A stretch of 64,000 nucleotides of DNA, taken from positions 186,001 through 250,000 of the forward strand of contig NZ_FMZS01000003.1 of NCBI RefSeq assembly GCF_900101265.1, written 5' to 3'. A program made the position numbers and the translations under genes. The notes below the pieces were generated by a model. That model was not told where the DNA came from, searched no databases, and saw only the letters and a list, made by a program, of their open reading frames with translations. The stretch comes from Massilia sp. PDC64. Its GTDB lineage: Bacteria > Pseudomonadota > Gammaproteobacteria > Burkholderiales > Burkholderiaceae_D. Shown here in pieces: positions 53,945-62,479 of this stretch (position 1 is the stretch's first letter; each line of letters starts with the position of its first letter).

Positions 53945-54245
53945 ATTGCTTTTATAAATGACACAGCCCTGCCCGCTTCAATCGGGTCACTCTTGGTGCA
54001 CAAAATAAAATGTTCTACGATAGCAAAATGTTCAAAGACGCCTTGCTGTCGTTCACGCTTTTTCGAGTTCATCCTTCTCCGTGGACGTGGCCCGCGCGCG
54101 CGTTGCCATTGTCGACCTTACCCGGCTATCATGGCTCGTCACAGTCCGGCCGTTCCGTAGGGCGCCGTCGTTCCGGGCGCTTCCTGCCACCGTTTCCAGT
54201 CCAGGGTTTGCCATCCGGCCGATGCATCGTCAACTGAAGCTATCC
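53945..54245. other. AT-rich intergenic region
   Basis: This roughly 300-bp region separates the candidate sRNA from the YfiR-like gene. It is AT-rich near 53945-54050, then GC-rich, and probably contains the promoter of the YfiR-kinase pair. No reliable ORF is visible; plus-strand open frames here have atypical codon use. Confidence 0.5.
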
Positions 54246-54830
54246 ATGAATCGAGGCCTGCGCCGGTCCTTCGCCGGCTGGGCGCTGGCCTCGCTGGCCG
54301 TGCTGTGCGCAGGCGTCGGACTGGTGCCGCCCGTGCGCGCGCAAAGCGCCATACCCGGTGTCCCGCTGGAGCGGCGCGTGAAAGCGGCCTTCCTGTACAA
54401 ATTCCTCGGCTATACCGATTTTCCCGCGAGCGCGTTCGCCGACGCCACGGCGCCGCTGACGATCGGCGTGATCGGCGCCGACGACCTCGCCGTCGAGCTG
54501 GCCCGCGTGGTGGCCGGGCGCACCGTCAACAACCGCGCGGTCGAAGTGCGCGAACTGCGCGAGACCGACGCGGGCGCGCGCGTGCACCTGCTGTTCGTGG
54601 GCGGGACCGAGCCGCAACGGGTGGCGCGCATCGTGCACCAGGCGCTGGGGGCGATGCTCATCGTGACCGAATGCGACAACGGCTTGCAGCTCGGTAGTGT
54701 GATCAATTTCCGTATCGTCGACGAACGCGTCCGTTTCGACGTCGCGCTCGATGCGGCGGAGCGCAATGGCATCAAACTCAGTTCGCGCCTGCTGACGGTC
54801 GCGAACCGGGTGCAGAAAGGAGCGCAGTGA
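54246..54830 (+). CDS. YfiR family periplasmic regulator
   Basis: A 194-residue exported protein. Signal peptide (about 1-32, ending PVRAQ) precedes a YfiR-like domain: ERRVKAAFLYKFLGYTDFP, LTIGVIGADDLAVELARVV, RTVNNRAVEVRELRE and GSVINFRIVDERVRFDVALDAAERNGIKLSSRLLTV in part. YfiR (Pseudomonas) represses the cyclase YfiN from the periplasm. Here the next gene is a kinase with a CHASE8-like domain, overlapped by one base (TGATG). It therefore probably binds or inhibits that kinase. The ATG at 54246 gives a better signal peptide than ATG 54222. Confidence 0.88.
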   Translation: MNRGLRRSFAGWALASLAVLCAGVGLVPPVRAQSAIPGVPLERRVKAAFLYKFLGYTDFPASAFADATAPLTIGVIGADDLAVELARVVAGRTVNNRAVEVRELRETDAGARVHLLFVGGTEPQRVARIVHQALGAMLIVTECDNGLQLGSVINFRIVDERVRFDVALDAAERNGIKLSSRLLTVANRVQKGAQ

Positions 54831-56719
54831 TGGTGGTGCGCGACGGCGGCACGGTCCGCGGCAAACTGATTCTGATGGCGGTATCGACGACGTTCGTCGC
54901 GTTACTGGCGGCTTCCGTCGCCATGTTGCTGTTCGACCTGCGCGCGTTCCAGCGCTACTGGACGGACGATCTGATGACCCAGGCCGACATCATGGCGCGC
55001 GTGACGGCGCCCGCCCTCACGTTCAACGACGAGGAGAGCGCGCGCCTGAACCTCGCCGTGCTGCGCGTGCGCCCGCAGATCCTCGCGGCCGCGATCTACA
55101 CGAGCGACGGCACGCGCTTTGCCACGTACGCCGCGGCCCCGAACCAGCCGATCCCGGCACGCCCGGCCCCGTCCGGCTACCGCATCGAGGGCGGCGAGGT
55201 CGCCGTGTTCCGCAACATCGTGGAAAACGGCGAGATGGTCGGCACGGTCTACCTGCGCTCGCGCTACGGTCTCGTCGACCGGCTGTTCAGCTATGGCGCC
55301 ATCCTCGGTGCCGTGATGCTGGGGGCCCTCCTGATCGCGGGCCTCGTCGCGTCGCGCCTGCAGGCGGCCATCACGCGTCCGCTCGCGGCCGTGACGAACG
55401 TCGCGCGCCAGGTGATGCAGCGGCGCGACTTCACCCTGCGCGTGCCGGGCAACGACAGCGGCGAGATCGGCGTCCTCGTCGCCGCCTTCAACGACATGCT
55501 GGCCGAGATCGGCCGCCGCTCGCATGCGCTGCAGGAGGCGAACGCGACCCTCGAGCACGAGATGCAGGTGCGCGAGCGGGCCGAGGAGGCGCTGCGCCTC
55601 GCGGACCGCCGCAAGGACGAATTCCTCGCCACGCTGGCGCACGAGCTGCGGAATCCGCTGGCGCCCATCCGCACGGGCCTGGACATCCTGCGCCTGCGCA
55701 GCGGCGACGCCCAGGCCACCCAGCGCGCCACCGACATCATGGAGCGCCAGCTGCGCCAGATGGTGCGCCTCGTCGACGACCTGCTGGACGTCTCGCGCAT
55801 CAACACGGGCAAGTTCACCATCAAGAGCGGCCGCGTGGAGCTGAAGGCGGTCGTCAACGACGCACTGGAGGTCGTGCGGCCGTACATCGAACTGCACGGC
55901 CACGAACTGACGATCGACCTGCCGGACCGGCCCGTGTTCCTGAACGGCGACGCGACGCGACTCGCGCAAATCCTGTCGAACCTCCTGAATAATGCGGCCA
56001 AGTACACGAATCGCGGCGGCCGCGTGGGCCTGAAGGCGACGGTGGACGACCGCACGCTGACCCTCGTCGTGTCCGACACGGGCATCGGGATCGCGCCGGA
56101 CATGCTGGACACGGTGTTCGAGATGTTCGTGCAGGTGGATTCGACCCTGGAGCGTTCGGTCGCGGGCCTGGGCGTCGGGCTGTCGCTGGCGCGCAAGCTG
56201 GTCGAACTGCACGGCGGCACGATCGAGGCGCACAGCGCGGGGCTCGGCCACGGCAGCCAGTTCGTCGTACGGCTGCCGATTGTCGTCGAGCCGGAACTGC
56301 CCGCGAAGCCGACGCCTATGTCGTTCATCAGTGCCGAAACCTACCGTATCCTGCTGGCCGACGACAACGTCGACTTCGTCAACAGCATCGGCGCGCTGCT
56401 GACGGCAATGGGGCACAGCGTCGTCATCACGCACAATGGCGCGGATGCGCTGGCCGCGGCCAAGCGCTTTTGCCCGGATTACGCATTCCTCGACATTGGC
56501 CTGCCGCAGATGTCCGGCTACGACCTGGCGCGGAGCATCCGCGACCTGTCGTGCTGCACGATGACCGTCATGGTCGCCGTCACGGGCTGGGGCCAGGAAA
56601 AGGACCGCCAGCTGGCGTTCGAGGCCGGTTTCGACCATCACATGGTCAAGCCCGTGCGCTTCGAACAGATCGAGGAAATCCTGGGGAACCGCAGCATCAT
56701 CAAGAAGCTGCGCACCTGA
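54830..56719 (+). CDS. CHASE8-HAMP hybrid histidine kinase (HisKA-HATPase-REC)
   Basis: A 629-residue membrane kinase. Helix 1 (about 12-36) and helix 2 (about 155-178) flank a periplasmic CHASE8-like domain (FDLRAFQRYWTDDLMTQADI, VTAPALTFNDEESARLNL). HAMP (about 180-230), HisKA (LAHELRNPLAPIRTG), HATPase (NLLNNAAKYTNRGG, GVGLSLARKL) and a receiver (LADDNVDFVNS, FLDIGLPQMSGYD, MVKPV) follow. YfiN-type cyclases carry a similar sensor, and a YfiR gene precedes it. ATG 54830 lies after AAAGGAG; the GTG one codon earlier is not needed. Confidence 0.92.
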   Translation: MVVRDGGTVRGKLILMAVSTTFVALLAASVAMLLFDLRAFQRYWTDDLMTQADIMARVTAPALTFNDEESARLNLAVLRVRPQILAAAIYTSDGTRFATYAAAPNQPIPARPAPSGYRIEGGEVAVFRNIVENGEMVGTVYLRSRYGLVDRLFSYGAILGAVMLGALLIAGLVASRLQAAITRPLAAVTNVARQVMQRRDFTLRVPGNDSGEIGVLVAAFNDMLAEIGRRSHALQEANATLEHEMQVRERAEEALRLADRRKDEFLATLAHELRNPLAPIRTGLDILRLRSGDAQATQRATDIMERQLRQMVRLVDDLLDVSRINTGKFTIKSGRVELKAVVNDALEVVRPYIELHGHELTIDLPDRPVFLNGDATRLAQILSNLLNNAAKYTNRGGRVGLKATVDDRTLTLVVSDTGIGIAPDMLDTVFEMFVQVDSTLERSVAGLGVGLSLARKLVELHGGTIEAHSAGLGHGSQFVVRLPIVVEPELPAKPTPMSFISAETYRILLADDNVDFVNSIGALLTAMGHSVVITHNGADALAAAKRFCPDYAFLDIGLPQMSGYDLARSIRDLSCCTMTVMVAVTGWGQEKDRQLAFEAGFDHHMVKPVRFEQIEEILGNRSIIKKLRT

Positions 56720-56743
56720 CGCGGGCTGGCGAAACGGCGGGCG

Positions 56744-56775
56744 AAAAAAAAGCGGAAGCGCGTGCGCGCTTCCGC
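56744..56775 (-). terminator. Rho-independent terminator for the minus-strand PEP-CTERM gene
   Basis: On the minus strand, ten-base arms GCGGAAGCGC/GCGCTTCCGC close a 4-nt loop and are followed by eight T residues. It sits 21 bp beyond the stop of the FxDxF gene. Confidence 0.9.
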
Positions 56776-56796
56776 CCGACTCATGCGAAGCGGTCG

Positions 56797-57348
56797 TTAT
56801 GCCGGCTTAGCTGCCTTGCGACGGCGAGCCAGGAAGCCCAGGACGCCCAGGCCAGCCAGCATCATGCCGTAGGTTTCCGGTTCCGGCACCGGGGCAGCCA
56901 GGGACACCGCGCCACCGAAGCTGGCGGCCTGGTCCGACACGAGGTTGCCGCTCACTTGCAGGTAGTAGTTGCCGGCAGCCAGGTTGTCGCTCGAGATCGT
57001 CCAGACGTCGATGTCGCCCGACTGGAGCGATTTGCCCGACGAGATCAGTGTGTTGCCGGCGGCGCTGTACAGGGAGACGCCGGTGATGTCGAGACCGGTG
57101 TCGGCGCTGCGGCTCACCGACGAGATGATCGCGTCGAGGTTCCAGCCGGTGGTGCCGTCGACGGAGAAGGTGAAGCGGTCGGCAAACGTGTTGCCGTTGT
57201 TACCGGTTGCGAACGTATCGCCGAAGAAGCCGGCGCCGTCGGTCAGGTCGAGGACCTGCGGGGAGTTGCCGACGGTTGCCGCCATGGCAGCGGTGGAAGC
57301 GAACGACGCAGAGGCCAACACAACAGCAGCAATCAGTGATTTTTTCAT
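56797..57348 (-). CDS. FxDxF family PEP-CTERM protein
   Basis: A 183-residue exported protein. Signal peptide (1-23, cleaved near AMAA), the FxDxF signature (GFFGDTFATG and FADRFTFSV), a beta-rich body and the C-terminal PEP-CTERM tail: APVPEPETYGMML, hydrophobic helix AGLGVLGFLA and basic RRRKAAKPA. These small exported proteins are usually sorted by exosortase and surface-linked. No exosortase gene is in the window. A strong terminator follows. Confidence 0.93.
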   Translation of the reverse strand: MKKSLIAAVVLASASFASTAAMAATVGNSPQVLDLTDGAGFFGDTFATGNNGNTFADRFTFSVDGTTGWNLDAIISSVSRSADTGLDITGVSLYSAAGNTLISSGKSLQSGDIDVWTISSDNLAAGNYYLQVSGNLVSDQAASFGGAVSLAAPVPEPETYGMMLAGLGVLGFLARRRKAAKPA

Positions 57349-57720
57349 TTCTTACCTCGCAAAGAAACAGCCGCGTCCTGCAGCTTGGTTTTCAAGAATC
57401 GGGGAACTTCATCGTATCAAATCATCGATAAAACGCACGAAAAATCACTGAAGTGTGCGCTTCTTCGCGGAAAGATGATGAACATAAATTATTTCCTACA
57501 GGACGCGGATTTAACCCGTTCTTCATAGAGGAGATGGCGTGTCTGGTATCTGCGAACGGCCTCTGTGAGCCATATTGCATAGTATTTGTAGGTTTGTTCC
57601 TACGTAAAGACGCGAGAAAATCTGTTGTTGAGGTTTTTCTGTTTGCAAACGGGCATTGCACGGCCGGCAAGATCCGGCACGCCAAGGATGAGAGGAAAAG
57701 ACGGGGGAACGCGGCAATGA
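57349..57720. other. AT-rich intergenic region without a recognised gene
   Basis: This roughly 370-bp region lies between the FxDxF gene start and the first tRNA-Arg terminator. It holds the minus-strand promoter of the PEP-CTERM gene near 57349-57400. A 99-codon plus-strand frame crosses part of it and the tRNA terminator; it has no homology and atypical codons, so it is not called. Confidence 0.5.
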
Positions 57721-57750
57721 AAAAGGCCAGATCTTGCGATCTGGCCTTTT
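57721..57750 (-). terminator. Rho-independent terminator of tRNA-Arg copy 1
   Basis: A perfect 13-bp hairpin AAAAGGCCAGATC/GATCTGGCCTTTT with a 4-nt loop lies 7 bp downstream of the tRNA 3' end. The same hairpin sequence follows copies 2, 4 and 5. Confidence 0.92.
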
Positions 57751-57757
57751 GAAAAGT

Positions 57758-57834
57758 TGGCGCGGCTGGCAGGAATCGAACCCACGACCCCTTGGTTCGT
57801 AGCCAAGTACTCTATCCAGCTGAGCTACAGCCGC
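57758..57834 (-). tRNA. tRNA-Arg (anticodon ACG), copy 1
   Basis: A 77-nt tRNA on the minus strand including an encoded CCA end. Acceptor GCGGCTG pairs CAGCCGC, the anticodon arm CTTGG-CTACGAA-CCAAG gives anticodon ACG, and the T arm GTGGG-TTCGATT-CCTGC is intact. A promoter is visible on the minus strand: TTGCGA, 16-bp spacer, TATAAT ending 11 nt upstream of the tRNA. The ACG anticodon is expected to be edited to ICG and read CGU, CGC and CGA codons. Confidence 0.97.
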
Positions 57835-57912
57835 CCGAGCCACGCATTATAGCGGCGAAATGCGGTTTCGCAAAGGGCAATAGTGTCGAATTAACGCGAA
57901 CACAGCCAAGAA

Positions 57913-57942
57913 AAAAGGCCAGATCTTGCGATCTGGCCTTTT
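57913..57942 (-). terminator. Rho-independent terminator of tRNA-Arg copy 2
   Basis: This is the same 13-bp hairpin as for copy 1, with an A/T tract on the minus-strand side, 7 bp beyond the tRNA. Confidence 0.92.
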
Positions 57943-57949
57943 GAAAAGT

Positions 57950-58026
57950 TGGCGCGGCTGGCAGGAATCGAACCCACGACCCCTTGGTTCGTAGCCAAGT
58001 ACTCTATCCAGCTGAGCTACAGCCGC
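57950..58026 (-). tRNA. tRNA-Arg (anticodon ACG), copy 2
   Basis: The 77-nt tRNA sequence is the same as copy 1 over the visible length and includes CCA. The minus-strand promoter is TTGCCA, 16-bp spacer and TATAAT. Only 115 bp separate copies 1 and 2, so this looks like a tandem duplication. Confidence 0.97.
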
Positions 58027-58073
58027 CCGAGGCCGGCATTATAGCGGACTTTTTCCTTTTGGCAAATAGAAGC

Positions 58074-59849
58074 TCACTTCGTCGTCACGATGACCGACGT
58101 GGTGCTCGTATTGCCCGCCGCATCGCGCGCCGTCGCGGTGATGGTGTGCTGGCCGGCGGCGACCTTGCGCGTGTTCCAGTTATAGCCGAGCGTACCGCCC
58201 GTGCCCTGGGCCTTCGTCTGGCCGTCGATGACGAGCACGGTCTTGATGCCGGCGGCGCCCGCGTCGTCCGTCGCGTTGACGGCGACCGCGACGTTGCCGC
58301 TCACGGCGCCCGCGACCGGATTGCTGATGGCGACGGCGGGCGGCGTCGTGTCCTTGCCGACCGTCGTCACGCTGTTGGCGACGTTGACGGCGACGGCGGC
58401 GGACTGGCCGGCGTTGCCCGCGGCGTCATAGGCGACGGCGACCAGGCTGGCCATGCCGTTGGCGACGCCGGTCGAGTCCCAGCTGAAGCCGTACGGCGCG
58501 GCGGTGTCGCTGGCGACCACGGTGCCGTTCACCATCAGGTCGACGCGCGCGACGCCCACGTTGTCGCTGGCATTGACGGACACGCTGACGAGTCCCGACA
58601 CCGAGCTGTTCGCCAGCGGCGCCGCGATCGAGGCGAGCGGGGCCGTCGTGTCCACCGGCGGCTGGTACGCCACGGTGGCGCGCAGGGCGGCGGCGGCATC
58701 CACGCGGCCGTAGCCGAACACGGGGTCGCGGCCGGCCGCGCCGAGGTCGACGGCCGTCGAGTAGAGCAGCGACTGGATCGTGTCGCCACCGAGATCGGGG
58801 CGGGCCGCCATCATCAATGCAGCGACGCCGGCGGTGACCGGCGCCGAGAACGACGTGCCGTTCCACGCCGAATAGCCGAGGGAATTGTTCGTCGTCCAGA
58901 TGTTCGTGCCCGGTGCAGCAATGGTGACGAAGCTGCCCCAGCTGGAGAAGCTGGCCTTGGCATCGTTGTTGTCGGTGGCAGAGACGACGACGAGCGCCGG
59001 ATCGGGCGTCACGTTCTCGTCAACGTTGTTGTTGCCGGCGGAAACGAAGACGAGACCGCCCTTGCTCTTCATGTAGCGTGCCGCGCTCAGGATCGACGAA
59101 CTGCCCGCGACGCCGCTGTAGCTGATGTTCGCGATCCGCGCGCCGTGGTCGGCCGCATAGGTGAGGCCGCTCGCGATCGTGCTGAAGTAGGCGTGGCAAC
59201 CGGTGCTGTCCGTGTAGGCGATGCGCAGCGGCATGATGGCAGCGGCACCCGCGACGCCAGCCACGCCGGTCGCGTTGTTGCCGGTGGCTGCGGCCGTGCC
59301 GGCGACGGCGGTGCCGTGCCCGCAGACGTCCGTCACGTCCGTGTTGCCGCTGTAGATGTTGTACCCGGGAACGATGCGATCCTTGAGGTCGGGGTGGTTG
59401 ACGTTGACGCCCGAGTCCAGCACGGCGATCGTCACCCCGCTGCCGAGCGAGCTGTCCCAGGCGCTCGCCGCGCCGATCTTGCTCAGATGCCACTCGCTGC
59501 CGGCATACGGGTCGTTGACGGCCACGGTGGCGTGCACGATGCGGTCGAGTTCCGCGAACTTCAGCTCGGGGCGGTGCGCGAGCTTCGCAACGACGGCCAC
59601 TTCCGACGCATTGGCCGGCAGGTCGACGATCTGCAGCCGGCTCTGGCCGATCTTGCGGCGCTTGCCGCCGTGTTCCTTGAGGATGCGGTCCAGGGCTGCG
59701 TCCGACAGGCCCGGGCGCGCCTCGATCAGGATGCGGCCGCGCGCATAACCCGCGTCCTGCGCGGCGACGGCGGACTGTGCGGCAACGATGGACAGTGTGC
59801 TGGCGACCAGCAGCGAGACTAGGCGAAGGGAGGAGGAAGCGGCTTTCAT
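58074..59849 (-). CDS. Secreted S8 family serine peptidase (subtilase) with Ig-like C-terminal repeats
   Basis: A 591-residue exported protease. Signal peptide (1-32), inhibitor I9-like propeptide (about 35-110), and catalytic domain with Asp145 (AVLDSGVN), His179 (CGHGTAVAG), Asn273 (SAGNNN) and Ser333 (NGTSFSAPVTAG). After it, two Big-like Ig repeats (about 410-500 and 510-590; DTTAPLASIAAP, SVNASDNVGVARVDL and VNATDDAGAAGIKTVL). No membrane anchor or PEP-CTERM tail is seen, so it is secreted. A GEMM riboswitch lies upstream on the same strand. ATG 59849 follows AAGGA. Confidence 0.95.
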   Translation of the reverse strand: MKAASSSLRLVSLLVASTLSIVAAQSAVAAQDAGYARGRILIEARPGLSDAALDRILKEHGGKRRKIGQSRLQIVDLPANASEVAVVAKLAHRPELKFAELDRIVHATVAVNDPYAGSEWHLSKIGAASAWDSSLGSGVTIAVLDSGVNVNHPDLKDRIVPGYNIYSGNTDVTDVCGHGTAVAGTAAATGNNATGVAGVAGAAAIMPLRIAYTDSTGCHAYFSTIASGLTYAADHGARIANISYSGVAGSSSILSAARYMKSKGGLVFVSAGNNNVDENVTPDPALVVVSATDNNDAKASFSSWGSFVTIAAPGTNIWTTNNSLGYSAWNGTSFSAPVTAGVAALMMAARPDLGGDTIQSLLYSTAVDLGAAGRDPVFGYGRVDAAAALRATVAYQPPVDTTAPLASIAAPLANSSVSGLVSVSVNASDNVGVARVDLMVNGTVVASDTAAPYGFSWDSTGVANGMASLVAVAYDAAGNAGQSAAVAVNVANSVTTVGKDTTPPAVAISNPVAGAVSGNVAVAVNATDDAGAAGIKTVLVIDGQTKAQGTGGTLGYNWNTRKVAAGQHTITATARDAAGNTSTTSVIVTTK

Positions 59850-59927
59850 CGCGTACAAATCCTTGTATCAAAAATAAGCAGGATCGTGCGCAATGACGTT
59901 CTGTCGCGACAGGCGCGGGCCTGTATC

Positions 59928-60020
59928 GAAAGCTGGCATCTGGCAGTCCTGCCGTCGTGGAGCCGAAGCTCGTTAGACCGTTGACTTTGCGTCACCCGCT
60001 TTCGCGGGCTTTGCCCTTTT
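59928..60020 (-). ncRNA. Cyclic di-GMP-I (GEMM) riboswitch aptamer
   Basis: On the minus strand, GGGCAAAGCCCGCGAAAGCG, then GGGTGACGCAAAGTC and CGGTCTAACG, followed by GAGC-TTCG-GCTC and GGCAGGACTGCC, follow the GEMM-I order: the GGGCAAA block, a GNRA-capped helix, the GACGCAAAG block, the tetraloop-receptor-like arm and a final short hairpin. The c-di-GMP-sensing riboswitch has the same blocks. The regulated gene is the subtilase, about 80 bp downstream. The switch direction (on or off) cannot be told; hairpins near 59900-59925 may form the expression platform. Confidence 0.85.
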
Positions 60021-60274
60021 CAATAAGCAGCGTTCAGCTGTTTCGGGAAATCATAACGCTTTCCCGAAGTAAATGTACTGCTGAATGGAAATAACTTATC
60101 GAGGCGAATGGGGTTAATTGCGCATTCGCAACAGTTCATTATCGGGATTGAAACGGCTGTGATAATGATTGCAAGCGATTTAATCGAGTAAGGAGAAACT
60201 CGAAAAAAACGAAACGATTAATTTTTGGGAAAGTAACTTGCAGTTAATTCAAATCGTTTTTATGAGTGCCGGAT

Positions 60275-60300
60275 AAAAAAAGCCCACCGCGAAGTGGGCT
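60275..60300 (-). terminator. Rho-independent terminator of the minus-strand PEP-CTERM gene at 60338
   Basis: On the minus strand AGCCCAC and GTGGGCT pair (7 bp) and are followed by seven T residues. It lies 37 bp beyond the gene's stop. Confidence 0.9.
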
Positions 60301-60337
60301 TGTCAATGAGCCTGGAGTGCGCCGGCGGCGACCAGCC

Positions 60338-60976
60338 TTAGCGCCGCATTTTCCCGATTCCCAATAAGCCGAGACCAATGAGCGCGAGCGTGGCCGGTTC
60401 CGGGACATCGCCGGTCGGATTACCGGAGCCATCGTCGCCTTTCCGGTAATAGACGGTGATATGGGAGATGTCGTGCGTCGTCGATTTGCCGTCGAGCGGG
60501 AATGGCGGATCGGTGAATGGTGTCATGTACGTGCCGGTACCGTAGGGCTTGTTCAGCAGGTAGGCCACCAGGTTGGTGTTGTTCCCATCCTTGAAGATGA
60601 ACATCACGTCCAGCGGCGCGGGCGAGCCGCCGACGTAGGCGTAGGAACCCGACACGTTGTTGCCGCTGAAGTTGAACAGATCCGAACCGTCGGTGCCGCC
60701 CGCGGAATTCATGTTGTCGTACTTCCCGTCGAGGAGCCAGTCGGTGTGGCTGAAGAAGCCGGTCAGATTAATGAGAGCGAGGTCGTCGTTTTGACTGCCG
60801 TTGATTGGCGAAAGGATCTGGCAATTGCTGGTATTGCTGACTTTGGTCGAAATATCGTAGGGGATGCTGCCGGGATTGATGACGCCCGAGCACGACTCGA
60901 CGGCGGCATATGCGCCTTGTGCGGCAAATAGAATGGCACACGCTGCAGTCGCTTTTAACAATTTTGTAGAAAGCAT
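60338..60976 (-). CDS. PEP-CTERM sorting domain-containing protein
   Basis: A 212-residue exported protein. Signal peptide (about 1-24, AYAA), a body with two Cys (VESCSG, SNCQILSP) that could form a disulfide and Asn/Gly-rich beta segments, then DVPEPATLALIGLGLLGIGK and final RR: a standard PEP-CTERM tail. No catalytic motif. ATG 60976 follows CAGGGAGAAATC. It is between the subtilase and the tRNA-Arg copy 3. Function unknown; exosortase-dependent surface location is inferred. Confidence 0.92.
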   Translation of the reverse strand: MLSTKLLKATAACAILFAAQGAYAAVESCSGVINPGSIPYDISTKVSNTSNCQILSPINGSQNDDLALINLTGFFSHTDWLLDGKYDNMNSAGGTDGSDLFNFSGNNVSGSYAYVGGSPAPLDVMFIFKDGNNTNLVAYLLNKPYGTGTYMTPFTDPPFPLDGKSTTHDISHITVYYRKGDDGSGNPTGDVPEPATLALIGLGLLGIGKMRR

Positions 60977-61331
60977 GATTTCTCCCTGGTTTCAGATAAA
61001 GAGTACTGCACCAGTTAATGCCGCAATATGCGTGCCAGAGAGAGTTTAACCCGCCCGTCCGCAGTGAATTAATTTAGAAACTATTGGTTAAAATCAGACA
61101 ATGTAAGATTGTTCGACAGAAAACATTGATTTCAGTCAACTGACGTGTGGAAACAGAGAATGAGCAGATGACATAAACCGATTACAGAAGAAAGTTTATT
61201 TGTGCCAGAAGGGGCCGGGAACGGGCGCCGTACAGTGAAAATGTTGCGCGCGCGAGCTGGACCCGCGCGGTTGCGGAAGACGGAAAGGGAAACGGAAAAG
61301 ACGGCAACGTCGCAGGATGGGATGCACCCAG
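60977..61331. other. Intergenic region without a recognised gene
   Basis: About 350 bp that contain the minus-strand promoter of the PEP-CTERM gene and then a GC-rich stretch before the copy-3 tRNA terminator. Short open frames on both strands have no homology or ribosome sites, and none is called. Confidence 0.5.
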
Positions 61332-61370
61332 AAAAATGGCCCATGAACCGCAATGCGTTTCATGAGCCAT
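61332..61370 (-). terminator. Rho-independent terminator of tRNA-Arg copy 3
   Basis: On the minus strand ATGGCTCATGAA and TTCATGGGCCAT form a 12-bp stem with one G-U pair, followed by TTTTT. The sequence differs from the hairpins of the other four copies. Confidence 0.85.
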
Positions 61371-61384
61371 TCATCGTGAAAAGT

Positions 61385-61461
61385 TGGCGCGGCTGGCAGG
61401 AATCGAACCCACGACCCCTTGGTTCGTAGCCAAGTACTCTATCCAGCTGAGCTACAGCCGC
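61385..61461 (-). tRNA. tRNA-Arg (anticodon ACG), copy 3
   Basis: Same 77-nt tRNA sequence as copies 1 and 2 with encoded CCA. The minus-strand promoter is TTGTCA, 16-bp spacer, TATAAT. Downstream, a different hairpin is used as terminator. Confidence 0.97.
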
Positions 61462-61510
61462 CCGAGGCACGCATTATAGCAGCCCTGAGCCGAATGACAA
61501 AATCGCATAC

Positions 61511-61550
61511 TTGACAAACCAGAAAGGTGATCCTAAAGTGATATCACTTT
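61511..61550 (+). promoter_or_regulatory. Candidate promoter and 16-bp palindromic operator of the SPFH-Arc genes
   Basis: TTGACA (61511-61516) and TAAAGT (61534-61539, 17-bp spacer) are a plausible promoter. AAAGTGATATCACTTT at 61535-61550 is a perfect palindrome overlapping the -10, ideal for a dimeric repressor. The small Arc/RHH protein encoded two genes downstream is one candidate; a GntR-like regulator elsewhere is another. Confidence 0.55.
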
Positions 61551-61573
61551 CATATAACCTCATGGAACCCGGC

Positions 61574-62467
61574 ATGTCTGCACACACTCGTCAGGAAATA
61601 TCGATCTCGTCGATGAATGGTTATCTCGCCGTCGCGGCCGGCATCCTCGCCGTGCTGGCCGGTGCCTGGCTGATTCACTCCGCCGTGATGGACCGTATGG
61701 CGGGCGGGGCGGAGCTGGCCGGCGCCGCGCTCGTCCTCGTCGGCGTGTTCATGGGCGCGGGCCTGTATATGCTGCAGCCGAACGAAACGGCCGTGCTGAC
61801 GCTGTTCGGCCGCTACGTGGGTACGGACCGCGGCGAAGGTCTTCGCTGGGCATTCCCGCTGTACCGCAAGCGCAAGCTGACGGTGCGGGCGCGCAACCTC
61901 AACATGTCGACGTTGAAGGTCAACGACAAGCGCGGTAATCCGGTCGAGCTGGCCGCCGCCGTCGTGTGGCGCGTGCGCGATACGGCGCAGGCGCTGTTCG
62001 AAGTCGACGATTTCGAGCGTTACGTGAGCGTGCAGGCCGAGGCGGCGCTGCGTCACCTGGCCGCGCAATACGCCTACGACGAAGGCGAGGATCTCGCGCC
62101 GGGCGAAACGACCCTGCGCGGCGGCGCGGCGGAAGTCGGTCATGCGCTCAGCGCGGAACTGACGGCGCGCTTCGAGGCGGCGGGCGTGGAAACGCTGGAC
62201 GCCAAGCTGACGCACCTGGCCTACGCCCCCGAGATCGCCCAGGTCATGCTGCGCCGCCAGCAGGCGCAGGCGATCATCAGCGCCCGTGCCCGCATCGTGC
62301 ATGGCGCCGTCACGATGGTGGAAGACGCCCTGAAGGGGTTGGCCGAGCGCGAGATCGTCGAGCTGGACGCGGAGCGCAAGGCGTCGATGGTCAGCAATCT
62401 GCTCGTCGTGCTGTGCTCGGACCGCGACGCGCAGCCCATCATCAACGCCGGCACCCTGTACAACTGA
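61574..62467 (+). CDS. SPFH/band 7 (slipin-like) membrane protein
   Basis: A 297-residue SPFH-domain protein. Two hydrophobic segments (about 15-37 and 46-68) precede the SPFH domain (about 70-260; [23 protein letters not shown] and [17 protein letters not shown] in blocks, [20 protein letters not shown]) and a coiled-coil/helical C terminus ([20 protein letters not shown]). Such proteins scaffold membrane microdomains. ATG 61574 is chosen with GGA at 7 nt; an ATG at 61562 is also possible. It is followed at 12 bp by a small Arc family gene, so they form an operon. Confidence 0.9.
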   Translation: MSAHTRQEISISSMNGYLAVAAGILAVLAGAWLIHSAVMDRMAGGAELAGAALVLVGVFMGAGLYMLQPNETAVLTLFGRYVGTDRGEGLRWAFPLYRKRKLTVRARNLNMSTLKVNDKRGNPVELAAAVVWRVRDTAQALFEVDDFERYVSVQAEAALRHLAAQYAYDEGEDLAPGETTLRGGAAEVGHALSAELTARFEAAGVETLDAKLTHLAYAPEIAQVMLRRQQAQAIISARARIVHGAVTMVEDALKGLAEREIVELDAERKASMVSNLLVVLCSDRDAQPIINAGTLYN

Positions 62468-62479
62468 GGCGGCGCGTCG

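Noticed and set aside
53716..54072. 118-residue minus-strand open frame over the sRNA candidate
   Set aside because: It crosses the strong terminator, has AT-rich irregular codons and no homology; the terminator geometry argues for a non-coding RNA instead.
57453..57752. 99-residue plus-strand frame before tRNA-Arg copy 1
   Set aside because: It runs into the tRNA terminator hairpin, has atypical codons and no ribosome site.
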